Of a DNA stretch of 37,169 nt, positions 22,507 through 30,158 are shown one piece after another. Positions within the stretch are counted from its first letter, which is position 1. Every line of letters starts with the position of its first letter. Below the pieces are notes generated by a model. The model saw nothing but the letters and a program-made list of their open reading frames with translations, was not told the DNA's origin and did no database searches. The position numbers and the translations under genes were made by a program. The DNA is from Paeniglutamicibacter antarcticus (GTDB taxonomy: Bacteria; Actinomycetota; Actinomycetes; Actinomycetales; Micrococcaceae), in the NCBI RefSeq assembly GCF_900010755.1, contig NZ_CZJT01000099.1:1-37169 (forward strand). The letters are read 5' to 3'.

Positions 22507-22915
22507 TCGGGCATCCCTGCTCGAAGGCGGGAGAGATTCGATCAGCTCCAGCTTTCAGGACGGTGCGACCGGAGGATAGCCAATGATCTACCCTGCCGTT
22601 CGACTCGTGTTCTGGGGAGTTGGTCTTCTGCTTAAGCATTAAGTAGTTGCGCATCAGCGTTCAACACTCGTCTTCCCAACTTTCGATCTACCAGAGCCTG
22701 CTACCACCAACTTTGCGGTCAACAACACCACAGAAGACAAGATCCGTAGACAACCATCCGGACTCCAATCACGACGGTGGGAGTGCTTGGTACCGCGTTC
22801 AGGCCCTTTTTCTACAACACAGAGGGTAAACAGCATGGTGGCAAGGAACCCTACCGATCGGCAGATATGCGCATTGCGCCTGCCGAGGATGAGATTGCGG
22901 CACTTTGACAACTGT
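22507..22915. other. Gene-free junction between transfer operon and cargo region
   Basis: About 410 bp with no convincing gene. A 6-bp inverted repeat (TGATCG 22504-22509 / CGATCA 22539-22544) starts on the DUF4913 stop and may be part of a weak terminator. The rest has short frames of atypical composition. It marks the change from packed transfer genes to loosely spaced cargo genes. Confidence 0.4.
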
Positions 22916-23386
22916 TTATGGTTTCCAAACCATGAGGATCACGATCACGAGCAGGCAGAGCGCGGTGATGCCGGAACCGGCAGCGATCGCTCCGTAACCG
23001 CTCTGCGGTACCGCTACGCCCGGGGATGCGGTATCGGTTTGGGTGCCTGGCGTTGCTGTTGCTATCAGCGCCTCGCCCGTGCGTTGCATGACGGGCACGA
23101 TCAGGAACAGGGCCAATCCCAGGGCGACGACGTACAACAGGATCGATAACCAGATCCAAGTGGCGCCGAAGGAGATATTGAACTCGCTCATGCCCATCGC
23201 CCCGAAGCCAAACACGATCACAAGCAGGGATAGCAAACTGAATAGCCTGGTTGACTTAGATAGCGCTACCACTTGGGGTCCCTCGCCGGCTCGAATCGAA
23301 CGCATCGCCGTCATCGGCAGAATCGCCATCGGGCCGACGATGAACACGGCACAGACCACGTGCAGGACAGCAATTACGGTACTCAT
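22916..23386 (-). CDS. DUF2269-like membrane protein
   Basis: A 156-residue membrane protein with four spans (about 4-26, 48-68, 77-99 and 132-154). The start MSTVIAVLHVVCAVFIVGPM and the following layout fit the DUF2269 family of actinobacterial inner-membrane proteins of unknown function. A Thr/Pro/Gly loop (about 108-125) separates the last two spans. It lies downstream of the DUF3817-like gene on the same strand, with a 40-bp gap, so the two may be co-transcribed. No regulator is visible. Confidence 0.75.
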   Translation of the reverse strand: MSTVIAVLHVVCAVFIVGPMAILPMTAMRSIRAGEGPQVVALSKSTRLFSLLSLLVIVFGFGAMGMSEFNISFGATWIWLSILLYVVALGLALFLIVPVMQRTGEALIATATPGTQTDTASPGVAVPQSGYGAIAAGSGITALCLLVIVILMVWKP

Positions 23387-23426
23387 AGCTTCGACCTCAT
23401 ATCTTTTTCGTTTGTCATTGTGCTTC

Positions 23427-23936
23427 TCATCTTCCGGGTGGACCGATGATCAGCAGGATAGTCATGATGACGATGACACCGAAAGCGAACAGTGTGATCA
23501 AGGCTGCCGGGCGGTTGAGTAACCAGCGCAGGAAACGGCGCGGCCACGTGAGGTCGCGTGGATCTTCGCTCGCCTCACGGTGCCAATCACCCTCAAGCTT
23601 GTCTCGGCGCACAAGCCACATGTCGAAAGGGATCGTCGCATAGGGCACGATGGCGGTGGCGACGGCAGCCGCGATTTGCGCGACACTCCAGCGCTGGTTG
23701 ACGCCGATGAGTACGGCTGTCAGCGCGTAAGTAATGAAGACGAAACCGTGGATGGACCCGCCGATCAACACGGGCAAGCTACCCAGACCAGCCACATATT
23801 TCAGGAGCATTCCCGTGATCAGCAGGGTCCAGGTTATCGCCTCGGCTATGGACACGGCTCGATAGAAGCTGCGCGGGGTGACCCAAATGGTGGATGGCTT
23901 GTGTGCAGGTGATGTCGTCTGCTTGTTAATGATCAC
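23427..23936 (-). CDS. DUF3817-like membrane protein
   Basis: A 169-residue membrane protein. FYRAVSIAEAITWTLLITGM, then LLKYVAGLGSLPVLIGGSIH and GFVFITYALTAVLIGVNQRW match the DUF3817 (YdzA-like) core of three spans. The C-terminus adds a charged segment (RRDKLEGDWHREASEDPRD) and a fourth span, longer than the basic family unit. Function unknown. It is the first gene of a likely two-gene unit with the DUF2269-like gene. Confidence 0.78.
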   Translation of the reverse strand: MIINKQTTSPAHKPSTIWVTPRSFYRAVSIAEAITWTLLITGMLLKYVAGLGSLPVLIGGSIHGFVFITYALTAVLIGVNQRWSVAQIAAAVATAIVPYATIPFDMWLVRRDKLEGDWHREASEDPRDLTWPRRFLRWLLNRPAALITLFAFGVIVIMTILLIIGPPGR

Positions 23937-24394
23937 ACTTCACCTTCTCACCTGTGCGCACCGTGTGCATCAACCAAAAGGTTGGCTCTCCCGGCCGCGA
24001 CGGCCGTTTTCGCATGGTCACCATTGAAGTTAGTCCGAGGAATACCCGTGGCGGGATCGTCATCGCACAGCAACCTTTATGTGCTGGGTAGACGTTTCGG
24101 ATGATTCGGGTTCAGCGTGTCTCTGATGGTGCCATTTTCAGTATCCATCTGCGCCGACGGTGTCGCCCATAAGCGCTCCAATGCGCTGGCCGTGGTTCCA
24201 GCTACACATGCCGATCGTCTCGCTAGCCGTACCGGTTCAAGGATCCCTGTCCTGCTTGGGCTTGCATGGATCAACCAAGCACTTGAGATGACCGAAACGG
24301 AGATGACAACTCCCGCTGGGACCGTTTGGCTTGAAGAGTTCAGTGGCAACCGCGTACCTTCGGCAGTGGGGATGAATTGAGAGGAGGAGCTGCG
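23937..24394. other. Intergenic region between divergent membrane-protein genes
   Basis: About 460 bp. CGGCCG-CGA-CGGCCG followed by TTTT (23992-24010) looks like a plus-strand terminator although no plus-strand gene precedes it, and CAACC-AAAA-GGTTG (23971-23984) forms a small hairpin beside it. The region should contain the promoters of the two flanking genes. A frame at 24117-24380 is open on the plus strand but has no ribosome binding site or recognisable product. Confidence 0.4.
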
Positions 24395-24865
24395 GTGAGT
24401 AGTCATTCAAAGAGCCGGGGGCTGGGATCTGGGCCCGTCCAGAATTTCTTCACGATCGCGTTGCGGTCTAGCTGGCGGTGGCTGGCGATGCTCATGCTGT
24501 TGGTTTCCGCGGCGGCACACTTACCGGTGGTTGGTCCCGGCCTGGCTGACGCAGCCTATGTCGGTGTTCTCTTTATTATGCTGATCCTTGCAGATTTTGT
24601 GCTGATCGTCGCGTTGTGGATCCGTGACAGTCCAGCCACATGGGTCTTGACGGCCACGATTACTGGTTTGGCGTTGTTGGCCTATGTCTTATCGCGCACG
24701 GTGGGATTGCCTCAATCGTCGGACTATATCGGGGATTGGGTCTCCGTGCCGGGGCTCGCGTCGATCGCTTCTGAAGCCGTGGTCTGTACCGTCGCGCTCG
24801 TGGTCTTGGCCACGCATTTCGCCAACGCGCGCCGGCTGGGCCAGGTCGGGCCCGCATCAAGATGA
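24395..24865 (+). CDS. Membrane protein, unknown function
   Basis: A 156-residue protein with about four spans: near 27-45, 52-80, 85-108 and 128-150. I chose GTG 24395 because AGGAGGAG lies 6-7 nt upstream; the longer frame from 24377 has no support. It begins with a Ser/Gly-rich cytoplasmic stretch (SSHSKSRGLGSGP). No family recognised. It stands alone between two long intergenic regions. Confidence 0.68.
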   Translation: MSSHSKSRGLGSGPVQNFFTIALRSSWRWLAMLMLLVSAAAHLPVVGPGLADAAYVGVLFIMLILADFVLIVALWIRDSPATWVLTATITGLALLAYVLSRTVGLPQSSDYIGDWVSVPGLASIASEAVVCTVALVVLATHFANARRLGQVGPASR

Positions 24866-25406
24866 TATACGGACAGTAGGAGACCAAGTGCCTTCCAACC
24901 GTCAACACGACGGTGCAGTGGGCGTTCATGGGTTCGTTTCTACTCGCCTACCGACACCACACGGCGGCTGTGGATCTGAGCGGCTGCTGCGATGACGGCG
25001 ATCGCTCTGCCGTGAAATTACGGTTGCTGCCTGAGGACGGCCTTGCGCCCTGGTTTGGATCCATTCTGAGCGCCTTATCGGCAATTCCTGGGGTTCGGTT
25101 CGTTGTGCCTGCGCAGCCCGGCTCCGCACCGCGCTGCAGGTAATCAGTCGTTCCCAGTGCGGCGCCTTTTTCGCTCATGGCAACAAGACACGGGTATGGG
25201 CCTGATAGGTAAGGACCCAAACAGGGACACTGACCATTTCAACCTTGCGTTGAGTTTGCCGACAGTCGCACGGGTTTACCGGCTCCCGGGGCTGCGCAAA
25301 GCATGCTGCACCCCGGTTTCCAGGGGCTCCCTATATGAGTCGGTGGGGCAGAGGCTCAACCCTTTGGTGGAGCCGGCTAGCATGGATGCGTCGATACGCT
25401 GAGTGG
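24866..25406. other. Intergenic region upstream of the first histidine kinase gene
   Basis: About 540 bp. A GTG at 24889 has a good ribosome binding site (TAGGAG) but its frame closes after about 35 codons, and a different frame (24913-25143) is open for 76 codons, so a decayed small gene is possible. TAGCAT at 25378-25383 could be the -10 of the histidine kinase promoter. GGGGCTGCGC/GCTGCACCCC-like arms at about 25285-25315 are an imperfect hairpin. Confidence 0.35.
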
Positions 25407-26711
25407 GTGATCGTTGATGCCCAGCACCCAAAATGTTTTGGCTTACCCAACCCTGCCGAGTCCCCTAGGACATCGTCCGGGGAAACGGTGCTGCGTGTGC
25501 TGCGTGTGGGGCTACATGTCGGCTTCGCGACACTGCTCGTGGTGGGGCTCGCTCGTGTACTTGGTTCCGGACCGGATCTGGTTAGGGGCATCATCGCCAC
25601 AGCCCTGACCTTCCTGCTCGCCGCACTGTATCTGGCCGGGACCGTGGCGGAAAACCGCCACGCGACCGGTCGGGCGCCCAGCACAGTGTTGTGGGCCAAG
25701 TGGTGGCTCGGCGGGGTCGTGGTGCTGTGGCTCGTGCTGCTTTACCTGCATGCTGACTACTCCTGGCTGGCGTTCCCGCTGTTCTTTTTGCACCTGCACA
25801 TCCTGGGCCAACGCCATTCGCTGTTCACTGTCGCACTGCTTACCGCGGCGGTCATCTCCGCCGGCTGGTTCCACTCCGGATCCCTGGCGCTAGCGGCCAT
25901 TGTGGGTCCGGTGGTCGGAGCGATCTTTGCCGTGATCATGGGGATGGCCTACCAGGCGCTGCACACCGAAGGCGTGAGCCAACGTACTTCCCTGGATGAA
26001 CTGCGAGCCACTCGCGCCGCGCTTGCCGAGGAACAGCACCGCGTCGGGACCTTGGACGAACGCACCCGGTCGGCCCGCGAAATCCACGACACCCTGGCAC
26101 AAGGCCTCTCCAGCATTGTGCTGGTTTCCCGCTCGGCAACGGCCGCTCTTGCCGCGGGAGATGTCGAGGCCGCAAACGAGCGTCTGGTGACCATCAGTGT
26201 CACCGCTTCGGAGAACTTGGCCGAGGCCAGGGACTTCGTTGCCGACCTGTCCTCCTCGGGCGACGGCGCAGGCAACCTTGCCGGGAGACTGGGCCGGTTA
26301 TGTTCCTCCACCGAACGCTCCGCGACCGCCGCCGATCAGGGCTTCGACGTGGCTTTTCGCCAGGACGGGGCCGCCACCGCCTTGCCCGCGGAGATCTCCG
26401 CGGCGCTCTGGCGTGCCGCCCAGTCGGGGCTGGCCAACGTCGCGGCCCATGCGAACGCTACCCAGGCGGTGATCAGCCTGGGCTACCTGCCCGATGCGGT
26501 CACCCTTGACGTCTTCGACGACGGGGAAGGCTTGGACACCGCGGGGATTCCGACCAAGCCTCGCCCCGACGGCACCGGATACGGGTTAATCGGGTTGCGC
26601 GAGCGGCTGGAACTGCTCGGCGGCACCCTGGAAATCGAATCGGTACCCGGGGAGGGGACGGTACTTGCCGTCCGCATTCCGTACACCATTGAAGAAAGCC
26701 AAGGACGATGA
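25407..26711 (+). CDS. Sensor histidine kinase, NarL/DesK type
   Basis: A membrane sensor kinase that phosphorylates the adjacent response regulator. The N-terminal half has about six membrane spans with short loops, and the sensed signal is unknown. The dimerisation/phospho-acceptor motif AREIHDTLAQGLSSIVLVSR (HisKA_3) carries the active His. The HATPase region ends with DVFDDGEGLD and the GYGLIGLRERLELLGG box. GTG 25407 is the preferred start, because the frame upstream overlaps a likely -10 (TAGCAT, 25378-25383); the frame is open from 25335. The stop overlaps the response regulator start (ATGA). It is paralogous in type to the kinase at 32263-33567. Confidence 0.92.
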   Translation: MIVDAQHPKCFGLPNPAESPRTSSGETVLRVLRVGLHVGFATLLVVGLARVLGSGPDLVRGIIATALTFLLAALYLAGTVAENRHATGRAPSTVLWAKWWLGGVVVLWLVLLYLHADYSWLAFPLFFLHLHILGQRHSLFTVALLTAAVISAGWFHSGSLALAAIVGPVVGAIFAVIMGMAYQALHTEGVSQRTSLDELRATRAALAEEQHRVGTLDERTRSAREIHDTLAQGLSSIVLVSRSATAALAAGDVEAANERLVTISVTASENLAEARDFVADLSSSGDGAGNLAGRLGRLCSSTERSATAADQGFDVAFRQDGAATALPAEISAALWRAAQSGLANVAAHANATQAVISLGYLPDAVTLDVFDDGEGLDTAGIPTKPRPDGTGYGLIGLRERLELLGGTLEIESVPGEGTVLAVRIPYTIEESQGR

Positions 26712-27343
26712 GAAACCTGAAGATCATGCTTGTCGATGACCACCCGGTGGTTCGTGCAGGACTGCGCGCAGTGCTCACCGAACAAGGAGGGCTCGAGGTG
26801 CTGGCCGAAGCCGAGGACGGGGCTGCTGCCCTGGCCCAGCTCGCACGGCTGGAAGCCCTGGGCCAACGCGTTGACGTGGTGCTCATGGATTTGCAGATGG
26901 ACGGCATGGACGGAGTACTAGCCACCAAAAAAATCCGCGCGCTGGGAGGCCCGCCGGTGCTGATCCTGACCACCTATGACTCGGACGCCGACATCCGCGC
27001 CGCATTGGACGCCGGGGCGGCAGGCTACCTACTCAAGGACGCACCGCTTGGCGATGTACTCGCGGCCGTCGAGGCCGCGGCGATCGGTGAGCAGGTGCTT
27101 TCAGCTCAGATCGCCGCGCGCGTCGCTCCAGAGGCGCGAGCCAACAGCACCGATGTGAGTCCGCGAGAACTGGAATTGCTGCAACTGCTGGCTCGGGGAA
27201 ACAGCAACAAAGAGATCGCTGCCGAGCTGTTCATCTCCCAATCGACCGTCAAGACGCACCTGATCCACATCTACGACAAGCTCGGGGTGGAGAACCGCAC
27301 CGCAGCGATCGACCGGGCCCGTGGCAACCGGCTGATTCGCTAG
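26708..27343 (+). CDS. Response regulator, NarL/LuxR family
   Basis: A 211-residue two-domain regulator. The receiver has the acidic pair in [10 protein letters not shown], the phospho-acceptor Asp61 in VVLMDLQMDGMDG, the Thr in LILTTYDSD and the Lys in YLLKDAPLG. The C-terminal LuxR-type HTH reads SPRELELLQLLARGNSNKEI followed by AAELFISQSTVKTHLIHIYD. It is coupled to the kinase by an ATGA overlap and abuts the phosphatidyltransferase gene (TAG-ATG). A likely target is its own operon or the neighbouring exporter gene. Confidence 0.95.
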   Translation: MRNLKIMLVDDHPVVRAGLRAVLTEQGGLEVLAEAEDGAAALAQLARLEALGQRVDVVLMDLQMDGMDGVLATKKIRALGGPPVLILTTYDSDADIRAALDAGAAGYLLKDAPLGDVLAAVEAAAIGEQVLSAQIAARVAPEARANSTDVSPRELELLQLLARGNSNKEIAAELFISQSTVKTHLIHIYDKLGVENRTAAIDRARGNRLIR

Positions 27344-28120
27344 ATGCATCCGCTCAGGATCGGGGTACGTCAATGGACGGGCTGGATGAAGCAAGCTGCA
27401 TATACTGATGTGCTGTGCACCCTCGTTGGCTCTGTGGCGCTGGGCACCGTGCTGGTGCTGGTTCGCACCGCTCCCGCGGGGGAAAGTATCCCCGCAGTGC
27501 TTGGCGGCTTGGCGATGGTCTGCGTCTGCGTGCTGAGCATCATGCGGCGAAAGCCCCTGTTTTCGACTGTGGCGGACCGGGTGACGTTGACCCGTGGGGT
27601 GCTCGGTGGCGGTTGCGCCACGATCATCGTGTTGGCCCTCATGGGCCCGGATCCGCATCGCTCGTGGCCGCTGGTGTTTCTGGCCGTCCCCGCAGTTTTG
27701 CTGGACGCCGTTGACGGGGCGGTGGCCCGACGCACCGGCACCGCCTCCATACAGGGTGCGAGACTGGATATGGAAACCGATGCTGCACTGATGCTGGTGC
27801 TCTGCGTGCCTTTGGCCTTCATCTTCGGGCTCTGGGTCATGGGGATCGGTCTGATGCGTTATGGGTTCGTGGCCCTTTCCTGGTGCCGTCCCGCACTGCG
27901 GGCACAGCTGGAATTCAGCCAGTTCCGCCGGGTCGTGGCCGCGATCCAAGCCGTGGCCCTGGTCATCGCGTTGGTCCCGGTGGTGCCCGAGCTCATGTCC
28001 ATGATCATCCTGATCCTGAGCTTGGCCTTGCTCAGCACTTCTTTTCTCCGAGATATCATCGTCCTGGAACGTCGGCAAGGCTCCGGATCAGGCGGTGTCG
28101 CCGAGGTATCCGACACGTAA
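27344..28120 (+). CDS. CDP-alcohol phosphatidyltransferase-like membrane enzyme
   Basis: A 258-residue membrane protein with about six spans. The family signature D-x2-DG-x2-AR-x8-G-x3-D-x3-D is complete in DAVDGAVARRTGTASIQGAR and the LDMETD that follows, including all the expected Asp residues. Enzymes of this family transfer a phosphatidyl group from CDP-diacylglycerol (or a related donor) to an alcohol; the acceptor cannot be told. The ATG follows the response regulator stop with no gap, so it belongs to the two-component operon and probably alters membrane lipid composition in response to that sensor. The C-terminus is charged and cytoplasmic. Confidence 0.87.
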   Translation: MHPLRIGVRQWTGWMKQAAYTDVLCTLVGSVALGTVLVLVRTAPAGESIPAVLGGLAMVCVCVLSIMRRKPLFSTVADRVTLTRGVLGGGCATIIVLALMGPDPHRSWPLVFLAVPAVLLDAVDGAVARRTGTASIQGARLDMETDAALMLVLCVPLAFIFGLWVMGIGLMRYGFVALSWCRPALRAQLEFSQFRRVVAAIQAVALVIALVPVVPELMSMIILILSLALLSTSFLRDIIVLERRQGSGSGGVAEVSDT

Positions 28121-28269
28121 ACGGTCAATAATTACCTCCAATTCATCAGGCATCAAGATGATGAAACATGGCTCGGGATACGGTTGGGGCCAATCGGCCA
28201 GCATCGTAAATCCGGCGTTGGTGAATACCGCCGGTGCCGAGCACGTCCATCCTTAGGCGCAAGGACCGC

Positions 28270-28316
28270 CTTGAAGGATCCAGGTCCGCTGACCCATGGT
28301 TCAAGGCTCCAGGACC
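28270..28316. repeat. Imperfect 18-bp direct repeat upstream of the DHA2 exporter
   Basis: CTTGAAGGATCCAGGTCC at 28270-28287 and GTTCAAGGCTCCAGGACC at 28299-28316 match at 14 of 18 positions and start 29 bp apart, close to whole helical turns. They lie 44-90 bp before the exporter start and could be binding sites for a regulator. GGACC/GGTCC arms in and just before the first copy add further symmetry. The remainder of 28121-28359 shows a weak promoter (TTGGAG-N17-TTAACG at 28324-28352). Confidence 0.4.
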
Positions 28317-28359
28317 CAATCCATTGGAGATTTTCGGTAGGCGCCGTTAACGTGGGCTC

Positions 28360-29997
28360 ATGAGAACTCCAGACTCCGGACAAGCACGCTCGACACCCTG
28401 GAAAGGTATCAAAGATTCGGAGGACACAGAGCCCGAGGAAGTGGACCTGCCCCACAAGTGGTCAGCGCTATGGGTGCTGGCGATCGGCTTGGGAATGATC
28501 ATCCTCGATGGCACGATCGTCGGAGTGGCGTTGCCGACCATCATCACCAGCCTCGATCTGGACCTCACCGAGGCCCAATGGATCAACAGCATCTACTCAG
28601 TCGTCTTCGCGGCATTGTTGCTCTCCGCTGGACGGGTCGGTGACCGGATGGGCCGGAAACGTTTGTTCATCACCGGTACATCGATCTTTGTCATCGGGTC
28701 CATCTTGGCCGCGCTCTCCGGGTCTTCCACACTGCTGCTCCTGGCTCGCGTCGTACAGGGAATCGGTGGCGCGATGGTGCTACCGGCCACCCTCTCAACG
28801 GTCAATGCCGTCTTCCGCGGTAAGGACCGCGCTGCGGCCTTCGGGGTCTGGGGCGCCACCATGTCCGGGGCCGCCGCCGTAGGTCCGCTGCTCGGTGGCT
28901 GGCTCGCAGGCTCCTTCTCCTGGGAATGGATCTTCTGGGTCAACGTGCCGATCGGAGTGGCCGTGATCGTGGCAACGGTGCTGCTGGTTCCGGAGACCAC
29001 GGGCAAGGTCACCACCCGAGGCCTCGACGTGGATGGTTTCCAACTCTCGGCCCTGGGCATCGGGGCCGTGGTCTTCGCGATCATCGAGGGCCCCTCCATG
29101 GGGTGGTGGGCGCCAACCCGGGACGCCACGATCCTGTTCTGGACCTGGCCCCAAACCGCCGTCCTCTCTCCGGTCCCGGTGATCGGACTGCTCGGGCTGG
29201 TGGCGATCGCGGTCTTCTTGCTGTGGGAGCGGCACCGTGCCCGAGTACAACGCTCCGCGCTCCTTGACCTCTCGCTTTTCAGTCTGCCGCGCTTCAGTTG
29301 GGGAAACGTGACCGCCGCCATGGTCGCGGTCGGTGAGTTCGCGCTCATCTTCGTGCTTCCTCTCTACCTCGTTTCGGCCCGCGGGCTGGGGGTCATGCAA
29401 GCAGGCTTCGTCCTGGCGGCGATGGCGATCGGAGCGTTCCTCGCCGGCGCCCAGGCACGCCACCTGGCCGCACGGATCGGCCCTCCGGCAGTGGTGCTGC
29501 TGGGTCTGGGCCTGGAAGTGGTGGGAATCGCGGTGATGGCGTTCCTGCTGGCCCCCACGGTTAGCGTCTGGCTGATGACCATTCCGCTGGTGATCTACGG
29601 ACTGGGACTGGGACTGGCGTCGGCCCAGCTCACCTCCCTGGTGCTCGCCGATGTCCCAACGTCCCAGTCCGGGCAGGGCTCGGCAACCCAGAGCACGGTG
29701 CGTCAAGTGGGCATGGCCATTGGCACCGCCGTCGCCGGAGCATTGCTGTCGATGGGTCTGGGGTTTTACCTCTCCACCGGGACGCCTTTGGATGAGGCCA
29801 CCCGGGTCTCTGCCGGCGGCGCCTTGCAGGGACTGCGCGCCCAAGGAGGACAAGAGGACTTGGTCGCCGAGCTCAGTGGCCAGTTCGCTCAAGCAACCCA
29901 GATGACATTGCTCGGTGCGGTGGCGTTCCTGGTGTTGGGCTTGGTGGGAGCTTGGATCATGCTGCGGCTGAGCAAGCGCAGCGAACAGGCACACTGA
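28360..29997 (+). CDS. DHA2-type (14-TM) MFS drug exporter
   Basis: A 545-residue drug:proton antiporter of the EmrB/QacA type. Fourteen spans can be counted. Motif A is GRVGDRMGRKRLFITG in the 2-3 loop, and the antiporter motif C is represented by GAAAVGPLLGGWLAG in span 5. The first span carries LGMIILDGTIVGVALPTI, the D1-type motif of the 14-TM group. An acidic, Glu-rich N-terminus precedes the membrane part. The ATG has no strong ribosome binding site, and the weak upstream promoter would give a very short leader. No regulator is directly attached; the upstream response regulator is the nearest candidate. The substrate is unknown. Confidence 0.93.
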   Translation: MRTPDSGQARSTPWKGIKDSEDTEPEEVDLPHKWSALWVLAIGLGMIILDGTIVGVALPTIITSLDLDLTEAQWINSIYSVVFAALLLSAGRVGDRMGRKRLFITGTSIFVIGSILAALSGSSTLLLLARVVQGIGGAMVLPATLSTVNAVFRGKDRAAAFGVWGATMSGAAAVGPLLGGWLAGSFSWEWIFWVNVPIGVAVIVATVLLVPETTGKVTTRGLDVDGFQLSALGIGAVVFAIIEGPSMGWWAPTRDATILFWTWPQTAVLSPVPVIGLLGLVAIAVFLLWERHRARVQRSALLDLSLFSLPRFSWGNVTAAMVAVGEFALIFVLPLYLVSARGLGVMQAGFVLAAMAIGAFLAGAQARHLAARIGPPAVVLLGLGLEVVGIAVMAFLLAPTVSVWLMTIPLVIYGLGLGLASAQLTSLVLADVPTSQSGQGSATQSTVRQVGMAIGTAVAGALLSMGLGFYLSTGTPLDEATRVSAGGALQGLRAQGGQEDLVAELSGQFAQATQMTLLGAVAFLVLGLVGAWIMLRLSKRSEQAH

Positions 29998-30074
29998 ACA
30001 GGCAGCATCACTGATCCCGCCTTGCGTCCAGGGTCGGGGAAGGTGGTGCTCCGGGCTTCTGGGGTGGGATGCCA

Positions 30075-30114
30075 GGTTGTCTTATCAACCAAAGGATTGA
30101 GTTGAGATTCAATC
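30075..30114. promoter_or_regulatory. Inverted repeats upstream of the MMPL-kinase-regulator operon
   Basis: GGTTG (30075-30079) pairs with CAACC (30086-30090), and GATTGA (30095-30100) pairs with TCAATC (30109-30114). NarL-type regulators bind short inverted repeats, so these are candidate operators for the downstream response regulator or its paralogue. No convincing terminator for the MFS gene was seen in 29998-30146. Confidence 0.4.
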
Positions 30115-30158
30115 TGAAGTCCGATGTGCCAGGGACTGCATCTTGATTGACTGGAAGC

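Noticed and set aside
24117..24380. 87-codon plus-strand frame ending beside the membrane gene at 24395
   Set aside because: No ribosome binding site, no recognisable motif, and an equally long frame is open on the other strand.
24889..25143. Small frames in two registers after a good ribosome binding site
   Set aside because: The frame with the ribosome binding site ends after about 35 codons and the longer one has no start signal; kept only as a note of a possible decayed gene.
27101..28078. 325-codon minus-strand frame
   Set aside because: Antisense to the response regulator and phosphatidyltransferase; His/Gln/Asp-rich composition typical of a shadow frame.
28795..29994. 399-codon minus-strand frame
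   Set aside because: Antisense to the DHA2 exporter; low-hydrophobicity, His/Gln/Gly-rich shadow frame.
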